In this document: positions 31,069 to 39,696 of the stretch, one piece after another
Numbering within the stretch: position 1 is the stretch's first letter
Layout: every line of letters begins with the position of its first letter
Source: Robbsia sp. KACC 23696
GTDB lineage: Bacteria > Pseudomonadota > Gammaproteobacteria > Burkholderiales > Burkholderiaceae
Reading direction: 5' to 3'
Length of the DNA stretch: 64,000 bases
Assembly: GCF_039852015.1 (NCBI RefSeq)
Contig: NZ_CP156626.1
Coordinates: 1,770,249-1,834,248 of the forward strand
Notes under the pieces: model-generated
What the model saw: only the letters and a program-made list of their open reading frames with translations
The model's database searches: none
Told to the model about the DNA's origin: nothing
Translations under genes and position numbers: made by a program

Positions 31069-31905
31069 TCAGCGCGGGCCCTTGCGGCGGAATACCTGTT
31101 TGAAACCGAAGTAGGCGACCGCGTCCTTCATGTTCGAGATAAAGCGCTGCCACTGTCCCATTCTCGGGTCGGTCACATATTCGAACGTCAGCGATACGCG
31201 TTCCTCTCCGTCGCCCAGGGGCGTGATGCGGTGAGACAGCGTATCGCCATCGAAGAACACCAGGGCGCCGGGGTTCAGGCCGATCGACCCTTCCAAATCA
31301 GGTGTTCGCGGCCGCGAGGCGTCGCGTGTATGCAGTTTGTATTCGAGCTTGCTGGACGATTCGTCCAAGACGCCCAAGAGTACGGTATATCGCCGGCCTT
31401 TGTAGTAGGACGTGTCGTAATGCCAGCCGATGTGGTCGCCCGGTTCCGTATAGAAATACAGCGCGTAGGCGTGCGGATCGCTCTCCGGCGAAGGCATCAG
31501 CGGTTCGCCGGCCATGGTCTCGAGCCAGCCGATCAGCGCGGGCGAGCGATACAACTCGGCAATCACCGGCGCCAGGCGATCGATCGTATAGCGGCTGACG
31601 CTGCCGCCTTTCTTGTGTCCCGGGAGGTAATTCCGGTTCATCTCGACGCGCGCTGCCTGCATGCCGTCGATGACCGCCTGGGTCAGCGTCGGCGGCAGAA
31701 AATCGCGGAGAAACAGAAATTTGCCTTGCTCGACGAATTCACCGCGCAGCGACGGGTCGTCGAGCAGGCGCAAGCGGTCGGGCAGCAGCGCGACAGCCGA
31801 GGCGTTCGGCGTGGTTGCATCGATCTGAACGCCTGGCGCGACATAAGTCGTGCCACGTGCGGGCGGCGTTTTCGGGGAGCGGGAAGAGGGGGAAACAGAG
31901 GACAT
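31069..31905 (-). CDS. Fe(II)/2-oxoglutarate-dependent oxygenase
   Basis: A 278-residue double-stranded beta-helix oxygenase. The complete iron facial triad and 2-oxoglutarate arginine are visible: His162 and Asp164 in HIGWHYDTSYYKG, His225 in LSHRITPLG and Arg236 in ERVSLTFEYV. LRDFLPPTLTQAVIDGMQ at about 66 is the usual N-terminal helix of the group. It is not a LpxO or prolyl hydroxylase by clear match. Given its cluster, likely targets are the AEP headgroup (1-hydroxylation is known in phosphonate pathways) or the lipid. It starts 24 bases before the HpnL-like gene. Confidence 0.85.
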   Translation of the reverse strand: MSSVSPSSRSPKTPPARGTTYVAPGVQIDATTPNASAVALLPDRLRLLDDPSLRGEFVEQGKFLFLRDFLPPTLTQAVIDGMQAARVEMNRNYLPGHKKGGSVSRYTIDRLAPVIAELYRSPALIGWLETMAGEPLMPSPESDPHAYALYFYTEPGDHIGWHYDTSYYKGRRYTVLLGVLDESSSKLEYKLHTRDASRPRTPDLEGSIGLNPGALVFFDGDTLSHRITPLGDGEERVSLTFEYVTDPRMGQWQRFISNMKDAVAYFGFKQVFRRKGPR

Positions 31906-32126
31906 GGGAGCCGCCCTTGATCGATGAACGAGATGCGCAATTATCTTGAAATGCCAGCCGTGGGGCGCCGCCCGCTTGCGAGGGGTAGGCGACGATACCG
32001 ACAGGATCGACTGCGCGCCGGGCCAAGACCGCGGCGTCGGCGCAAGCCGGTCGGACTATCGCCGCGTCGTAATGCGAGCAATCATCCCGGAAAGGACGGT
32101 GCCCGAAAGGCTGGCTTTCAACGGGA

Positions 32127-32759
32127 TTACGGTGTGACGGCCTGACGGGTCCGACGCGTGACTTTAACAAAATCCACGGCTATCCAGATCGCAAATGCCG
32201 GGGCGCCGATTGAAGAGAGCATCAGAAAACCCCGCAGGCCGTCGAACAGCGTGACGATCGGCATCAGATACAGAATGTCCTCGAGTTCGAAACCGCCCCA
32301 TGCCGGCTGGGCGGTACCGGCCTTGCCGGCCATTTCCTCGATTCGCATTCGCAGGAAAAAGATCACCGCGACGCTGACGCCTGCCAATGTGCCGCCGACC
32401 GTGCCGTAATCGGACCAGCCGCCGGTGTTGGCCGATTGGATGCCGAGACCGATGCCCGCGAAGAGCAGCACCGTCACCAGGGCATCGGCGGCGAGATCGT
32501 AGAAGTGACCGATGCGACTGGTCTTGCCGCTGACGCGTGCCAGCTCGCCGTCCGCATGGTCGATGACGTTCGAGCAGACCAGCAGCAGTGCGCCGAGATT
32601 GCCCCACATATAACCGCCATGTGCGAACGCCGCCGCACAAAACAGGCCGACGATAAGTCGGACCGTGGTCAAATGATTGGGGGTGACAGGGGTGTTGACC
32701 AGGGGCAGGATCATCCGGCGCGCCAGACGAGCGTCCCAGGTGCGAGGTATCGGCGGCAT
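32127..32759 (-). CDS. CDP-alcohol phosphotransferase family protein
   Basis: A 210-residue membrane enzyme with the exact family signature D-x2-DG-x2-AR-x8-G-x3-D-x3-D: it runs from IDHADGELARVSG to GHFYDLAAD (about residues 67-92). All aspartates that bind the metal and nucleotide are present, so an active enzyme is expected. The family transfers an alcohol phosphate between a CMP-activated donor and an acceptor; here the local pathway would supply CMP-AEP, making a phosphonolipid when the acceptor is diacylglycerol or similar. The ATG at 32759 has CAGGT before it; an in-frame ATG exists at 32777. About five further membrane segments follow. Confidence 0.88.
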   Translation of the reverse strand: MPPIPRTWDARLARRMILPLVNTPVTPNHLTTVRLIVGLFCAAAFAHGGYMWGNLGALLLVCSNVIDHADGELARVSGKTSRIGHFYDLAADALVTVLLFAGIGLGIQSANTGGWSDYGTVGGTLAGVSVAVIFFLRMRIEEMAGKAGTAQPAWGGFELEDILYLMPIVTLFDGLRGFLMLSSIGAPAFAIWIAVDFVKVTRRTRQAVTP

Positions 32760-32894
32760 AACGACCTGCACATGCATTGGGAAAGCCGCAATATAAACGA
32801 GATTTCATCCCGTTGCAGCAATCCCCCTGTAGGGGGACGCACTGTGTGTATTGCGCGCAACCGCGGATTTTTGAGACGAGACAGGCGTGTCGGC

Positions 32895-33596
32895 TCAGCC
32901 GCCGTTGTCTTGTGCGTTGTGTGCGTTCAGATACTTGATCAAGCCATCGACGCCCCCGGCCTGTAATTGCGCGGCAAATTGCTGTTTGTATACTTGAACC
33001 AGCCAGATACCCATCAGGTCGATGTCATAGATCCGATATCCGTCCTGGGTCTTCTCCAAGCGGTAGCGCGTGCTCAGGTCGTCGGTTGATGTGTGCACGG
33101 TGCTGCCGATCACGACGTCGGTCGACTTGGGTACCGGGGTAGGAGCGGCAAAGGCGAAGTTGACCTTTTGTCCCTGAATCTGCGTCAGCTGGGCCGCGTA
33201 GACGCGGGTCAGCAGCGTCTGAAATGCTGCAAAGATCTGGTCCTGTTGCGCGGCGCTGGCCTTGTTCCAGGCGTCGCCGGTGGCCAGGCGCGCCGTACGG
33301 CGGAAGTCGGTGTACGGCAGGAAATGAGACTGAACCACCGCTGCCGTCGCGGTGGGGTCGCCACCCCGGGCGCCCGGATTCTGCTGAATCGCATTGATCG
33401 TGCCTTCGACGGCAGCCTGCAGCGTCGCGGTCGCGCTGGCACTCGGCGCGGGATGCACGGCGGCGCTGGCCGGTTCCGCCGCGAAGGACGGCGTTGCAAA
33501 CACGGCGCCGACCAGGCAGGAGAGGCTCAACAAGACGTTGCGAGACAAGGCGCGTGCGTTCAGGGCAGCGGGCGTTTGGGTGGATCGAATGCTCAT
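32895..33596 (-). CDS. HpnM/MlaC (Ttg2D) family periplasmic lipid carrier
   Basis: A 233-residue exported protein: signal peptide with hydrophobic core LLSLSCLVGAVFA and cleavage near SFAAEP, then an MlaC/Ttg2D fold, which binds phospholipid acyl chains in the periplasm. Matching segments: VQSHFLPYTDFRRTARLATGD, WNKASAAQQDQIFAAFQTLL, TRYRLEKTQDGYRIYDIDL and the end GIWLVQVYKQQFAAQL. In hopanoid loci this type is called HpnM. The ATG at 33596 was preferred over an upstream GTG because it places the signal peptide normally. First gene of the minus-strand phosphonate cluster, divergent from the HpnN-type transporter. Confidence 0.85.
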   Translation of the reverse strand: MSIRSTQTPAALNARALSRNVLLSLSCLVGAVFATPSFAAEPASAAVHPAPSASATATLQAAVEGTINAIQQNPGARGGDPTATAAVVQSHFLPYTDFRRTARLATGDAWNKASAAQQDQIFAAFQTLLTRVYAAQLTQIQGQKVNFAFAAPTPVPKSTDVVIGSTVHTSTDDLSTRYRLEKTQDGYRIYDIDLMGIWLVQVYKQQFAAQLQAGGVDGLIKYLNAHNAQDNGG

Positions 33597-33650
33597 TAGT
33601 ACAAAGGCCTTTAAACGAATCACTTCGCGAATCACGTCGATTCAACCAGT

Positions 33651-33728
33651 TCAGTATATACCGCGGGCGCTGCCGCTTCATTCACACCCCGACGCAGAAG
33701 GCGAACGGCAAGCGAGCAGGTATACTGA
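33651..33728. promoter_or_regulatory. Mirrored -10 elements in the divergent hpnM/hpnN-type interval
   Basis: TCAGTATA at 33651-33658 and TATACTGA at 33721-33728 are exact reverse complements, placing an identical TATACT -10-like element on each strand, pointing outward to the HpnM-type gene (minus) and the HpnN-type gene (plus). No good -35 boxes are visible, which fits activator-dependent promoters. Weak evidence on its own. Confidence 0.4.
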
Positions 33729-33866
33729 GCGGTTGGATCGAAGGCTGGCCGGGCGCGAAGCAGCGTCTTGCGCCGGGTCTCGCGCGACCGGTTCTCCGGA
33801 CAGGCCACACTGGCAGGTTCCCGGGGGCGTCGTGAACACTCTTACCTTGCAGGAGCCAGCCGGCAG

Positions 33867-36659
33867 ATGCTGACGTCGTGGATTTCGCGTGTTGTCAATG
33901 GGTCGGCCCGCCGGCCTTGGACCGTGGTGGGGCTGGCATTGGTGATCGTGGTGGTCAGCGCCTGGTATGCGGCCACCCATTTTGCCATCAACACCGATAT
34001 CAACGGTTTGATCGACAGCAAGAAGCCGTGGGCGCAGCGCGACCGCCAATTGGACCAGGCCTTCCCGGGGCGCTCTCAGACGACGCTGGCGGTCATCGAT
34101 GCGCCGGCGCCGGAGCTGGCGGATCAGGCGGCAAATGAACTGGCGGCCCATCTCGCCGCCCATCCGACACAGTTCAAGGACGTGACACGGCCCGATGGCG
34201 GCGCGTTTTTCGAGCACAACGGACTGCTGTATCTGTCGCCGACGGCGTTGCAGACGCTGACATCGCAGCTTGATCAGGGTAAATCCCTGCTGAATTCGCT
34301 GGCGCGAGACCCGAGCCTGCGTGGGCTGGCCAATCTGCTGTCGGTGACGTTGCTGGTGCCGGTGCAAACGGGCAAGGTGACCTTGCCGCAAATGGCGAAC
34401 CTGCTTTCGCGCAGCGCCGATGCGGTGGACGGCGCGCTGGCCGACAAGCCTGTCGCGCTGTCCTGGCGCGACCTGGCACAAGGCACGTCGAATCTCGATA
34501 CCCACGAGGCGGAAGCGCCGGGGGCAGCCTCCGGCGCAGCGGCGACGTCGCCGCTGAAGACCGCTTCGGCCGCGACAGTGTCGCCCGCCGCCTCGACACC
34601 ATCATCGCCCGCTGGCGACGCGGCGAATCCGAATGGCGTGACCTACGCAGTGCCGTCCAACGTGACGGGCCAGCAGCCGGGGCGCGCGTTTATCGCCATT
34701 CACCCGGTGCTGGACTACGCGGCCCTGGAGCCGAGCGCTGCCGCGTCGGCCGCGATTCGTCAGGCGGCCGTGGACTTGCATCTGGCCGAGCGTTTCCATG
34801 CGCAGGTGCGTCTGACGGGGGCGCGGCCGTTGTCCGACGAGGAATTTTCGTCGGTGGCGGAGGGCGCCTTGCCGAACGCGATCGTCTCGCTGCTCGTCGT
34901 GCTGGCGATTCTTTGGTATGCGCTGCGCTCGGTCCGCCTGGTGATCGCCGTGTTTACCGTATTGATCGGCGGACTGGCCGTGACGGCGGCGCTCGGCCTG
35001 CTGATGGTGGGTGCCTTGAATCTGATTTCGGTCGCCTTCGCCGTGCTGTTCATCGGCATCGGCGTGGATTTCAGTATCCAATTCGGCGTCCGCTATCGGG
35101 AGGAGCGCTTCCTGGCGCAGGATCTGATGGCGGCGATGCGGGCCTGCGCGAAAGCGATCGCCTTGCCCTTGTCGCTGGCGGCGGTTGCCACGGCGGTCAG
35201 TTTCTTTTCCTTCCTGCCCACGGCCTATCGCGGTATCTCCGAGCTTGGCCTGATCGCGGGGGTCGGGATTCTCTTCGTCGCTTTCCCGTCGAGCATCACG
35301 GTGCTTCCGGCACTGATTGCCTTGCTGAAGCCGCCTGGAGAACGCGCCGCACCGGGTTTCCATTTCCTGGAACCGGTGGATCGCCTGTTCGAGCGTAAGC
35401 GCAAGCCCATTCTGATCGTCACGCTGGCCTTGGTCATTGCGGGGCTGCCGTTACTGGCGTTTTTGCGTTTCGATTTCAATCCGCTTCATCTGAAAAACCC
35501 GCATTCGGAGTCGATGACGACGCTGGCCGCGCTCGGCGCGCAAACGGCGGGCGTCAACGATATCTCCGTGCTGACCGATTCTCCTGACGACGCGCGGGCG
35601 CTGGCCAAACGTCTCGGCGCCTTGCCGGAAGTCGCGCAGGCGCTGTCGTTGGACAGTTTTATCCCTGCCGATCAGCCACAGAAAATGGCGATCATCGACG
35701 CGCTGCGTGCGACGCTGGCCCCCATTTTGTCGCAGACGCCGTTGCCGGCGGCGACCGATGGCGCCCGGGTTTCGGCCTTACGCAATGCGGCAATGCAGCT
35801 CGATAGCGCCGTACTCGATCACCCGGGCCCAGGCGCCGCAGAGGCGAAACGCCTGGCGTCGAGTCTGCGGAAACTCGCTGCCGCCGATGCGGCAACGCGC
35901 GACCGTGCCGAAACGGCGCTGGCCTTGCCGCTGCAAATTTCGCTTTCCCGCCTTGCGACGATGCTGCAGCCGACGCCGGTCGATGCCCAGACGCTGCCCG
36001 CGCCATTGCGTGCGAACTGGACCAATGACAAAGGGCAGGCCCTGGTACAGGTTTCCCCAGCGGTGCCACCGCATACCGATCCGGGCAACGACGCGATGTT
36101 GAAGCGTTTCACCGATGCGGTGCTGAAAGCCGCGCCGCAGGCGGTGGGCGGTCCGATCTCGATCATCGCCTCGGCCGATGCGATCATTACTGCCTTTATC
36201 CAGGCCACGGCCATCGCCTTGGTCGCCGTCACCTTGTTGCTCTGGTTGGCCTTGCGCCGCTTCGGCGATGTCCTGCGCACCTTGGTGCCATTGCTCGTTT
36301 CGGGAACGGTTACGCTGGAGATCTGCGTATTGATCGGTTTGCCGCTGAATTTCGCCAACATCATCGCCTTGCCCTTGCTACTGGGGATCGGCGTCGCGTT
36401 CAAGATCTACTATGTGCTGGCGTGGCGTCGAGGGCAGATGCGACTCCTCAGCGCAGGTTTGACGCAGGCGGTGATCCTCAGCGCGGCAACCACGGCAGTC
36501 GCGTTCGGCAGTCTGTGGTTATCGCATCATCCCGGTACGTCGAGCATGGGGCGCCTGCTGACCTTGTCGTTGGTATGCACGCTGGTCGGGGCGGTGTTCT
36601 TTCAACCGATCCTGATGGGCAAGCCACGACAGGGCGCCGATCGCGCCGCGCAAGATTGA
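33867..36659 (+). CDS. HpnN-type MMPL/RND lipid transporter
   Basis: A 930-residue inner-membrane transporter of the MMPL/RND superfamily, matching the HpnN type that moves hopanoids to the outer membrane. The first membrane helix (VVGLALVIVVVSAWYAA) is followed by the hallmark TDINGLIDSKKPWAQRD. A large periplasmic domain then has a Ser/Ala/Thr/Pro linker near residue 220-255. The first membrane bundle (about 340-510) includes VLFIGIGVDFSIQFGVRYRE; a second periplasmic domain and bundle end with the protein. The ATG at 33867 has AGGAG upstream. Divergent from the HpnM-type gene; probable partner of the phosphonate cluster. Confidence 0.9.
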   Translation: MLTSWISRVVNGSARRPWTVVGLALVIVVVSAWYAATHFAINTDINGLIDSKKPWAQRDRQLDQAFPGRSQTTLAVIDAPAPELADQAANELAAHLAAHPTQFKDVTRPDGGAFFEHNGLLYLSPTALQTLTSQLDQGKSLLNSLARDPSLRGLANLLSVTLLVPVQTGKVTLPQMANLLSRSADAVDGALADKPVALSWRDLAQGTSNLDTHEAEAPGAASGAAATSPLKTASAATVSPAASTPSSPAGDAANPNGVTYAVPSNVTGQQPGRAFIAIHPVLDYAALEPSAAASAAIRQAAVDLHLAERFHAQVRLTGARPLSDEEFSSVAEGALPNAIVSLLVVLAILWYALRSVRLVIAVFTVLIGGLAVTAALGLLMVGALNLISVAFAVLFIGIGVDFSIQFGVRYREERFLAQDLMAAMRACAKAIALPLSLAAVATAVSFFSFLPTAYRGISELGLIAGVGILFVAFPSSITVLPALIALLKPPGERAAPGFHFLEPVDRLFERKRKPILIVTLALVIAGLPLLAFLRFDFNPLHLKNPHSESMTTLAALGAQTAGVNDISVLTDSPDDARALAKRLGALPEVAQALSLDSFIPADQPQKMAIIDALRATLAPILSQTPLPAATDGARVSALRNAAMQLDSAVLDHPGPGAAEAKRLASSLRKLAAADAATRDRAETALALPLQISLSRLATMLQPTPVDAQTLPAPLRANWTNDKGQALVQVSPAVPPHTDPGNDAMLKRFTDAVLKAAPQAVGGPISIIASADAIITAFIQATAIALVAVTLLLWLALRRFGDVLRTLVPLLVSGTVTLEICVLIGLPLNFANIIALPLLLGIGVAFKIYYVLAWRRGQMRLLSAGLTQAVILSAATTAVAFGSLWLSHHPGTSSMGRLLTLSLVCTLVGAVFFQPILMGKPRQGADRAAQD

Positions 36660-36785
36660 TCGGTGCGTGATTGCATGTTGGTGCGTTGGTGCGTTGACGC
36701 CCCGATGCACCGATACGCTGATGCGCGGGCGCTCGAACGCCCCGCGCACCGACAATGCCCTGACGCCATCATGTCGATTGCAAAT

Positions 36786-36804
36786 AATAATGAGTCGCAT
36801 TACG
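36786..36804 (+). promoter_or_regulatory. Fur-box-like site
   Basis: AATAATGAGTCGCATTACG matches 12 of 19 positions of the Fur consensus GATAATGATAATCATTATC, including both half-site cores (ATAATGA and CATTA). It lies between the HpnN-type gene and the TonB receptor's 3' end, so it does not face the receptor's start and would control a plus-strand gene. Confidence 0.4.
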
Positions 36805-36854
36805 ATGTGAGTGACCCGTCTGCGCCAGCAGACGACCACCTATCGAGGGCTCGG

Positions 36855-37070
36855 ATGACACTGATGATCGGCATGATGGCCGCGGCGCTCGGCCTGGCGT
36901 ACTGCTTGTTCGCGGGCGATGCCCGAGCACGACGGGGTGCCGCGCGCCGTCACGGGCACGGCATCGATCTGCGCACCGGCGGCGTGGTGGCGCACGACGC
37001 TGGCGACCTGCACGGCGCCGCTATAGGTCGACAATCAATTTTGCCCACGCCATCCGACCGGGGTCGTTGA
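36855..37070 (+). pseudogene. Possible remnant of a small iron-regulated membrane gene
   Basis: An open frame of 71 codons begins at the ATG at 36855 with one good membrane segment (LMIGMMAAALGLAYCLFAG), then becomes Arg/His-rich without family resemblance and overlaps the 3' end of the convergent receptor gene. A Fur-like site lies 51 bases upstream. The best reading is the preserved 5' end of a lost gene, but it may also be chance coding. Confidence 0.25.
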
Positions 37071-39273
37071 ACGCACGGTTGCCGGCAAAGCCGAAGCCCG
37101 CGGCGCCCTGTCGGTTCAAGTGCTCGGCATAAGTCTTGTTAAGCAGATTGTCGATGCCGACGTGCACGGCCGCGACGCGGCTGACCGCGTAGGACGCATT
37201 GAGCGAGAGGACGCCGAATCCGCCGCTTGCCCGAAAATCGCGACCGGCGACGGTGCCTTGGTCCGCGGCCCAACGGCGTTGCGGCGCGACGACTCGCCAG
37301 AGCAGGCCTCCCTTCCATGGGCCCTGCCGATAGTGGAGCCCGATGCGGGTATCGAGCGGCGGCATTTGTGCCAAGGGGCGTTTGTCGCTGACATTGTCGC
37401 CCATGGAAAGCGCGCTCGACACGTCGATGCGCCATCGCGGATGCAAGGCCAGGCTGAAACCGGCCTCCGCGCCATAGAGGCGTGCGTCGACATTGCGGAC
37501 CAAAAAGGGCGCACCGGGCGCATAGTCGAACAAGATGAAATCCTGCACGCTCGCAGCATAGGCGCTGATCCAGGCCTGTCGACCGGATCGGTTCGACTGG
37601 CGCAGGGCGTCCGGCCCCAGTGCATCGCCGAAGCCGTCCGCGAGGGCGCCACCGGCGGGATGCGCCCGCCCGGCATCGTCGCCGTCGTCATAGTAGAAGC
37701 CGAGGTCGATCTGTGATGCCTTCTCCGGCCGCACGCTGTTGAAGGCGTTGGCGACATTGGCCGAACCGCGCGGCCCGGAGAATAGCTCCCAATAATCGGG
37801 CATCCGTCGCGTCTGGCCGATGCCGACAAAGAAGGTCAGCGGCATGGTAAGCGCATCATGCTCCCATCGCGCGAAGTGGCCGGATGTCCACGCTTGCCTG
37901 CGGGCGGAGAATCGATTGTCGATCGTATGTTGGCGTCGGTCCGACAGGGCGCTCCGGTCGATGCGCACGCCGGCGGTCACGCCGTCCTGCCGTCCGATAC
38001 GCCATTCGGATTGGGCGAACAGCCCGACACGCGCTTGCACGGCATTGGTTCGACGGGGAAGGGCGCCGATATTCGGCGGGGCGTTCGCGGCCGCATCGGC
38101 ATCGGCTGCTTGTCTGATGCCTTCGGCAAAGCGACCCGTCTGGCGCTCGGTTAAACCGTCGATTCCGGTGAACAGGGACCACTGCGGCGCCAGGAACCAG
38201 TGCAATTCGCCGCGGCCGCCCATCAAGGTGCGTCCCGGATTCGACAGGGCCAGCCGATAGTTCCGCAGGCCGGGAGACGCGAGGGCCGCGGGGGCCGCGG
38301 GGGCCGCGCCGCCGGCCAGGCTTGCCGTGCGCAGGGAGAAATTATCCATCACGTGATCGACGCGATTCAGGTACCACTGCGCGCTGGCCGAGCGCAGACG
38401 TTCGCCGGGCATATCGGTCGTGACACCGATTGCCACGCTGTCGCGTCGGAACCGGGCGCCGTCCATGCCCCGTGACGCATAGCGGACCTTACCGTCGCCG
38501 GTTCCGGCTTCGAGCGTCAACCGTGTCCGGTCGGTCACATAGACATTGAACAAGGCATCGAGCTGCCACTTATCCCATCGCGCGGGCACGGACCGATTGT
38601 CGCCGTCGCGATAGTCGTCGGCATACGTGCGGTTGGCGACGAGGCGTGCGTCGCCGCGCGGGCCGCCGACGCTCAGGTCGACCAAGGCGTCATGACGCCC
38701 GTACATGCCGCCGAGCACGGCGCCGTGAAATCGCAGGCCTGGCGCGTCGAAGCGGGTGGTGCTGCGATCGAAGCGTACCGTGCCGGCCAGAGCGACTGGC
38801 CCCCAGCGGACGGTTCCCGGCCCTTTGACGATGCGGACCGATTCGAAAGAGTCGGGCGAGAGATAGGCCGTGGGCGAATCCATCCGCGAACCGCAGGCAC
38901 CTTGCGTCGTCGTGCCGTTCGAGAGCACGGATAGGCGTCCGCCGCCGAGCCCGCGCAGAACGGCGTCGCCATGCGTGCCGCCGTTGCCGACCGCGGCGAA
39001 ACCGGCGATCGCGGAAAGATAGTCGGCGCCGTCGCTGGCGGGGACGGCCTGACGCGTCGCGCGCGGATTCAGCACGATTTCGCCCCCAACAGGGGACGAT
39101 GGGGCCGCCGCGACGACGACTGCGTCACGCGGGGGCGCGTGACGACGTGGCGCAGCGCCGTCGCCGACTGTGGCGAGCGGTTCGCTCGCGCGGGTCTCGT
39201 TTTCCGCGCGCGCCCACTCCGATGTCAAACCGCACGCTGCGACGAAGCCCGCGTGGATCGCGTGTCGGCGCAT
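37021..39273 (-). CDS. TonB-dependent outer-membrane receptor, copper-receptor (OprC/NosA) type
   Basis: A 750-residue TonB-dependent receptor from the ATG at 39273 (GGAA upstream); an earlier ATG at 39405 would give 794. The N-terminus MRRHAIHAGFVAACG is a weak signal peptide. The plug domain contains GDAVLRGLGGGRLSVLSNG and the subgroup hallmark GACGSRMDSPTAYLSP followed by VRIVKGPGTVRWGP, as in the OprC/NosA copper receptors. The barrel ends with the usual aromatic-terminated strand region (GRMAWAKLIVDL). TonB box not clearly seen. Copper is inferred from subgroup likeness; methionine/histidine content was not enough to confirm it. Confidence 0.85.
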   Translation of the reverse strand: MRRHAIHAGFVAACGLTSEWARAENETRASEPLATVGDGAAPRRHAPPRDAVVVAAAPSSPVGGEIVLNPRATRQAVPASDGADYLSAIAGFAAVGNGGTHGDAVLRGLGGGRLSVLSNGTTTQGACGSRMDSPTAYLSPDSFESVRIVKGPGTVRWGPVALAGTVRFDRSTTRFDAPGLRFHGAVLGGMYGRHDALVDLSVGGPRGDARLVANRTYADDYRDGDNRSVPARWDKWQLDALFNVYVTDRTRLTLEAGTGDGKVRYASRGMDGARFRRDSVAIGVTTDMPGERLRSASAQWYLNRVDHVMDNFSLRTASLAGGAAPAAPAALASPGLRNYRLALSNPGRTLMGGRGELHWFLAPQWSLFTGIDGLTERQTGRFAEGIRQAADADAAANAPPNIGALPRRTNAVQARVGLFAQSEWRIGRQDGVTAGVRIDRSALSDRRQHTIDNRFSARRQAWTSGHFARWEHDALTMPLTFFVGIGQTRRMPDYWELFSGPRGSANVANAFNSVRPEKASQIDLGFYYDDGDDAGRAHPAGGALADGFGDALGPDALRQSNRSGRQAWISAYAASVQDFILFDYAPGAPFLVRNVDARLYGAEAGFSLALHPRWRIDVSSALSMGDNVSDKRPLAQMPPLDTRIGLHYRQGPWKGGLLWRVVAPQRRWAADQGTVAGRDFRASGGFGVLSLNASYAVSRVAAVHVGIDNLLNKTYAEHLNRQGAAGFGFAGNRAFNDPGRMAWAKLIVDL
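38283..38309. repeat. Three 9-bp tandem repeats inside the receptor gene
   Basis: The unit GGGCCGCGG occurs three times in a row (last copy with one change), encoding Ala/Pro-rich sequence between two barrel strands. Copy-number changes would keep the frame and alter an exposed loop. Confidence 0.75.
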
Positions 39274-39696
39274 CGTTCCGATACAGCGCGTCAATTGCCG
39301 CGTGGATCGATCGTGTGCATTGTTGCGATGTAGGGGTTCCGGGGAGGGCGCGACGGAGGGCGTAAAGCAGAGGAGCGGGACTACACGCGGCATGGCAGAC
39401 ATCATCGGCAGGTCGGAACCACGCCATCATATATGTCCAGTACAGCGAAGCAATCAGTGCATTCCGAAAACGGATTCGACCAAGCGAAGCGCGGAACGGC
39501 ATTCTCGGCACTGCGCATTTGATTATTTCACCGGGCGCCGGCCGATGGAACGGCGCCTCCCGATGCGGGCAAATCGCGCCCGACATTGTATTGTGCGTCA
39601 GCGTTGGGCGATACGGCTGGCCTTCTCCCGTCGATGACGTCAGAGGCGCCCGCGCGGGGTAGTGGATCGCGCCCCGTCACGCGCCTTTGATGCGGC
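39274..39696. other. 423-base gap upstream of the receptor gene
   Basis: Sits between the receptor start (minus) and the 3' end of the DUF883 gene (minus), so it should hold the receptor's promoter. I see no clear Fur or CueR/CopY-type site, no terminator with a T-run and no credible gene. If the receptor starts at 39405, the gap is 291 bases. Confidence 0.4.

Noticed and set aside
33678-34505. Minus-strand frame over the start of the HpnN-type gene
   Set aside because: Arg/Gln/His-rich antisense product; the plus strand has the transporter start and its TDINGLI motif.
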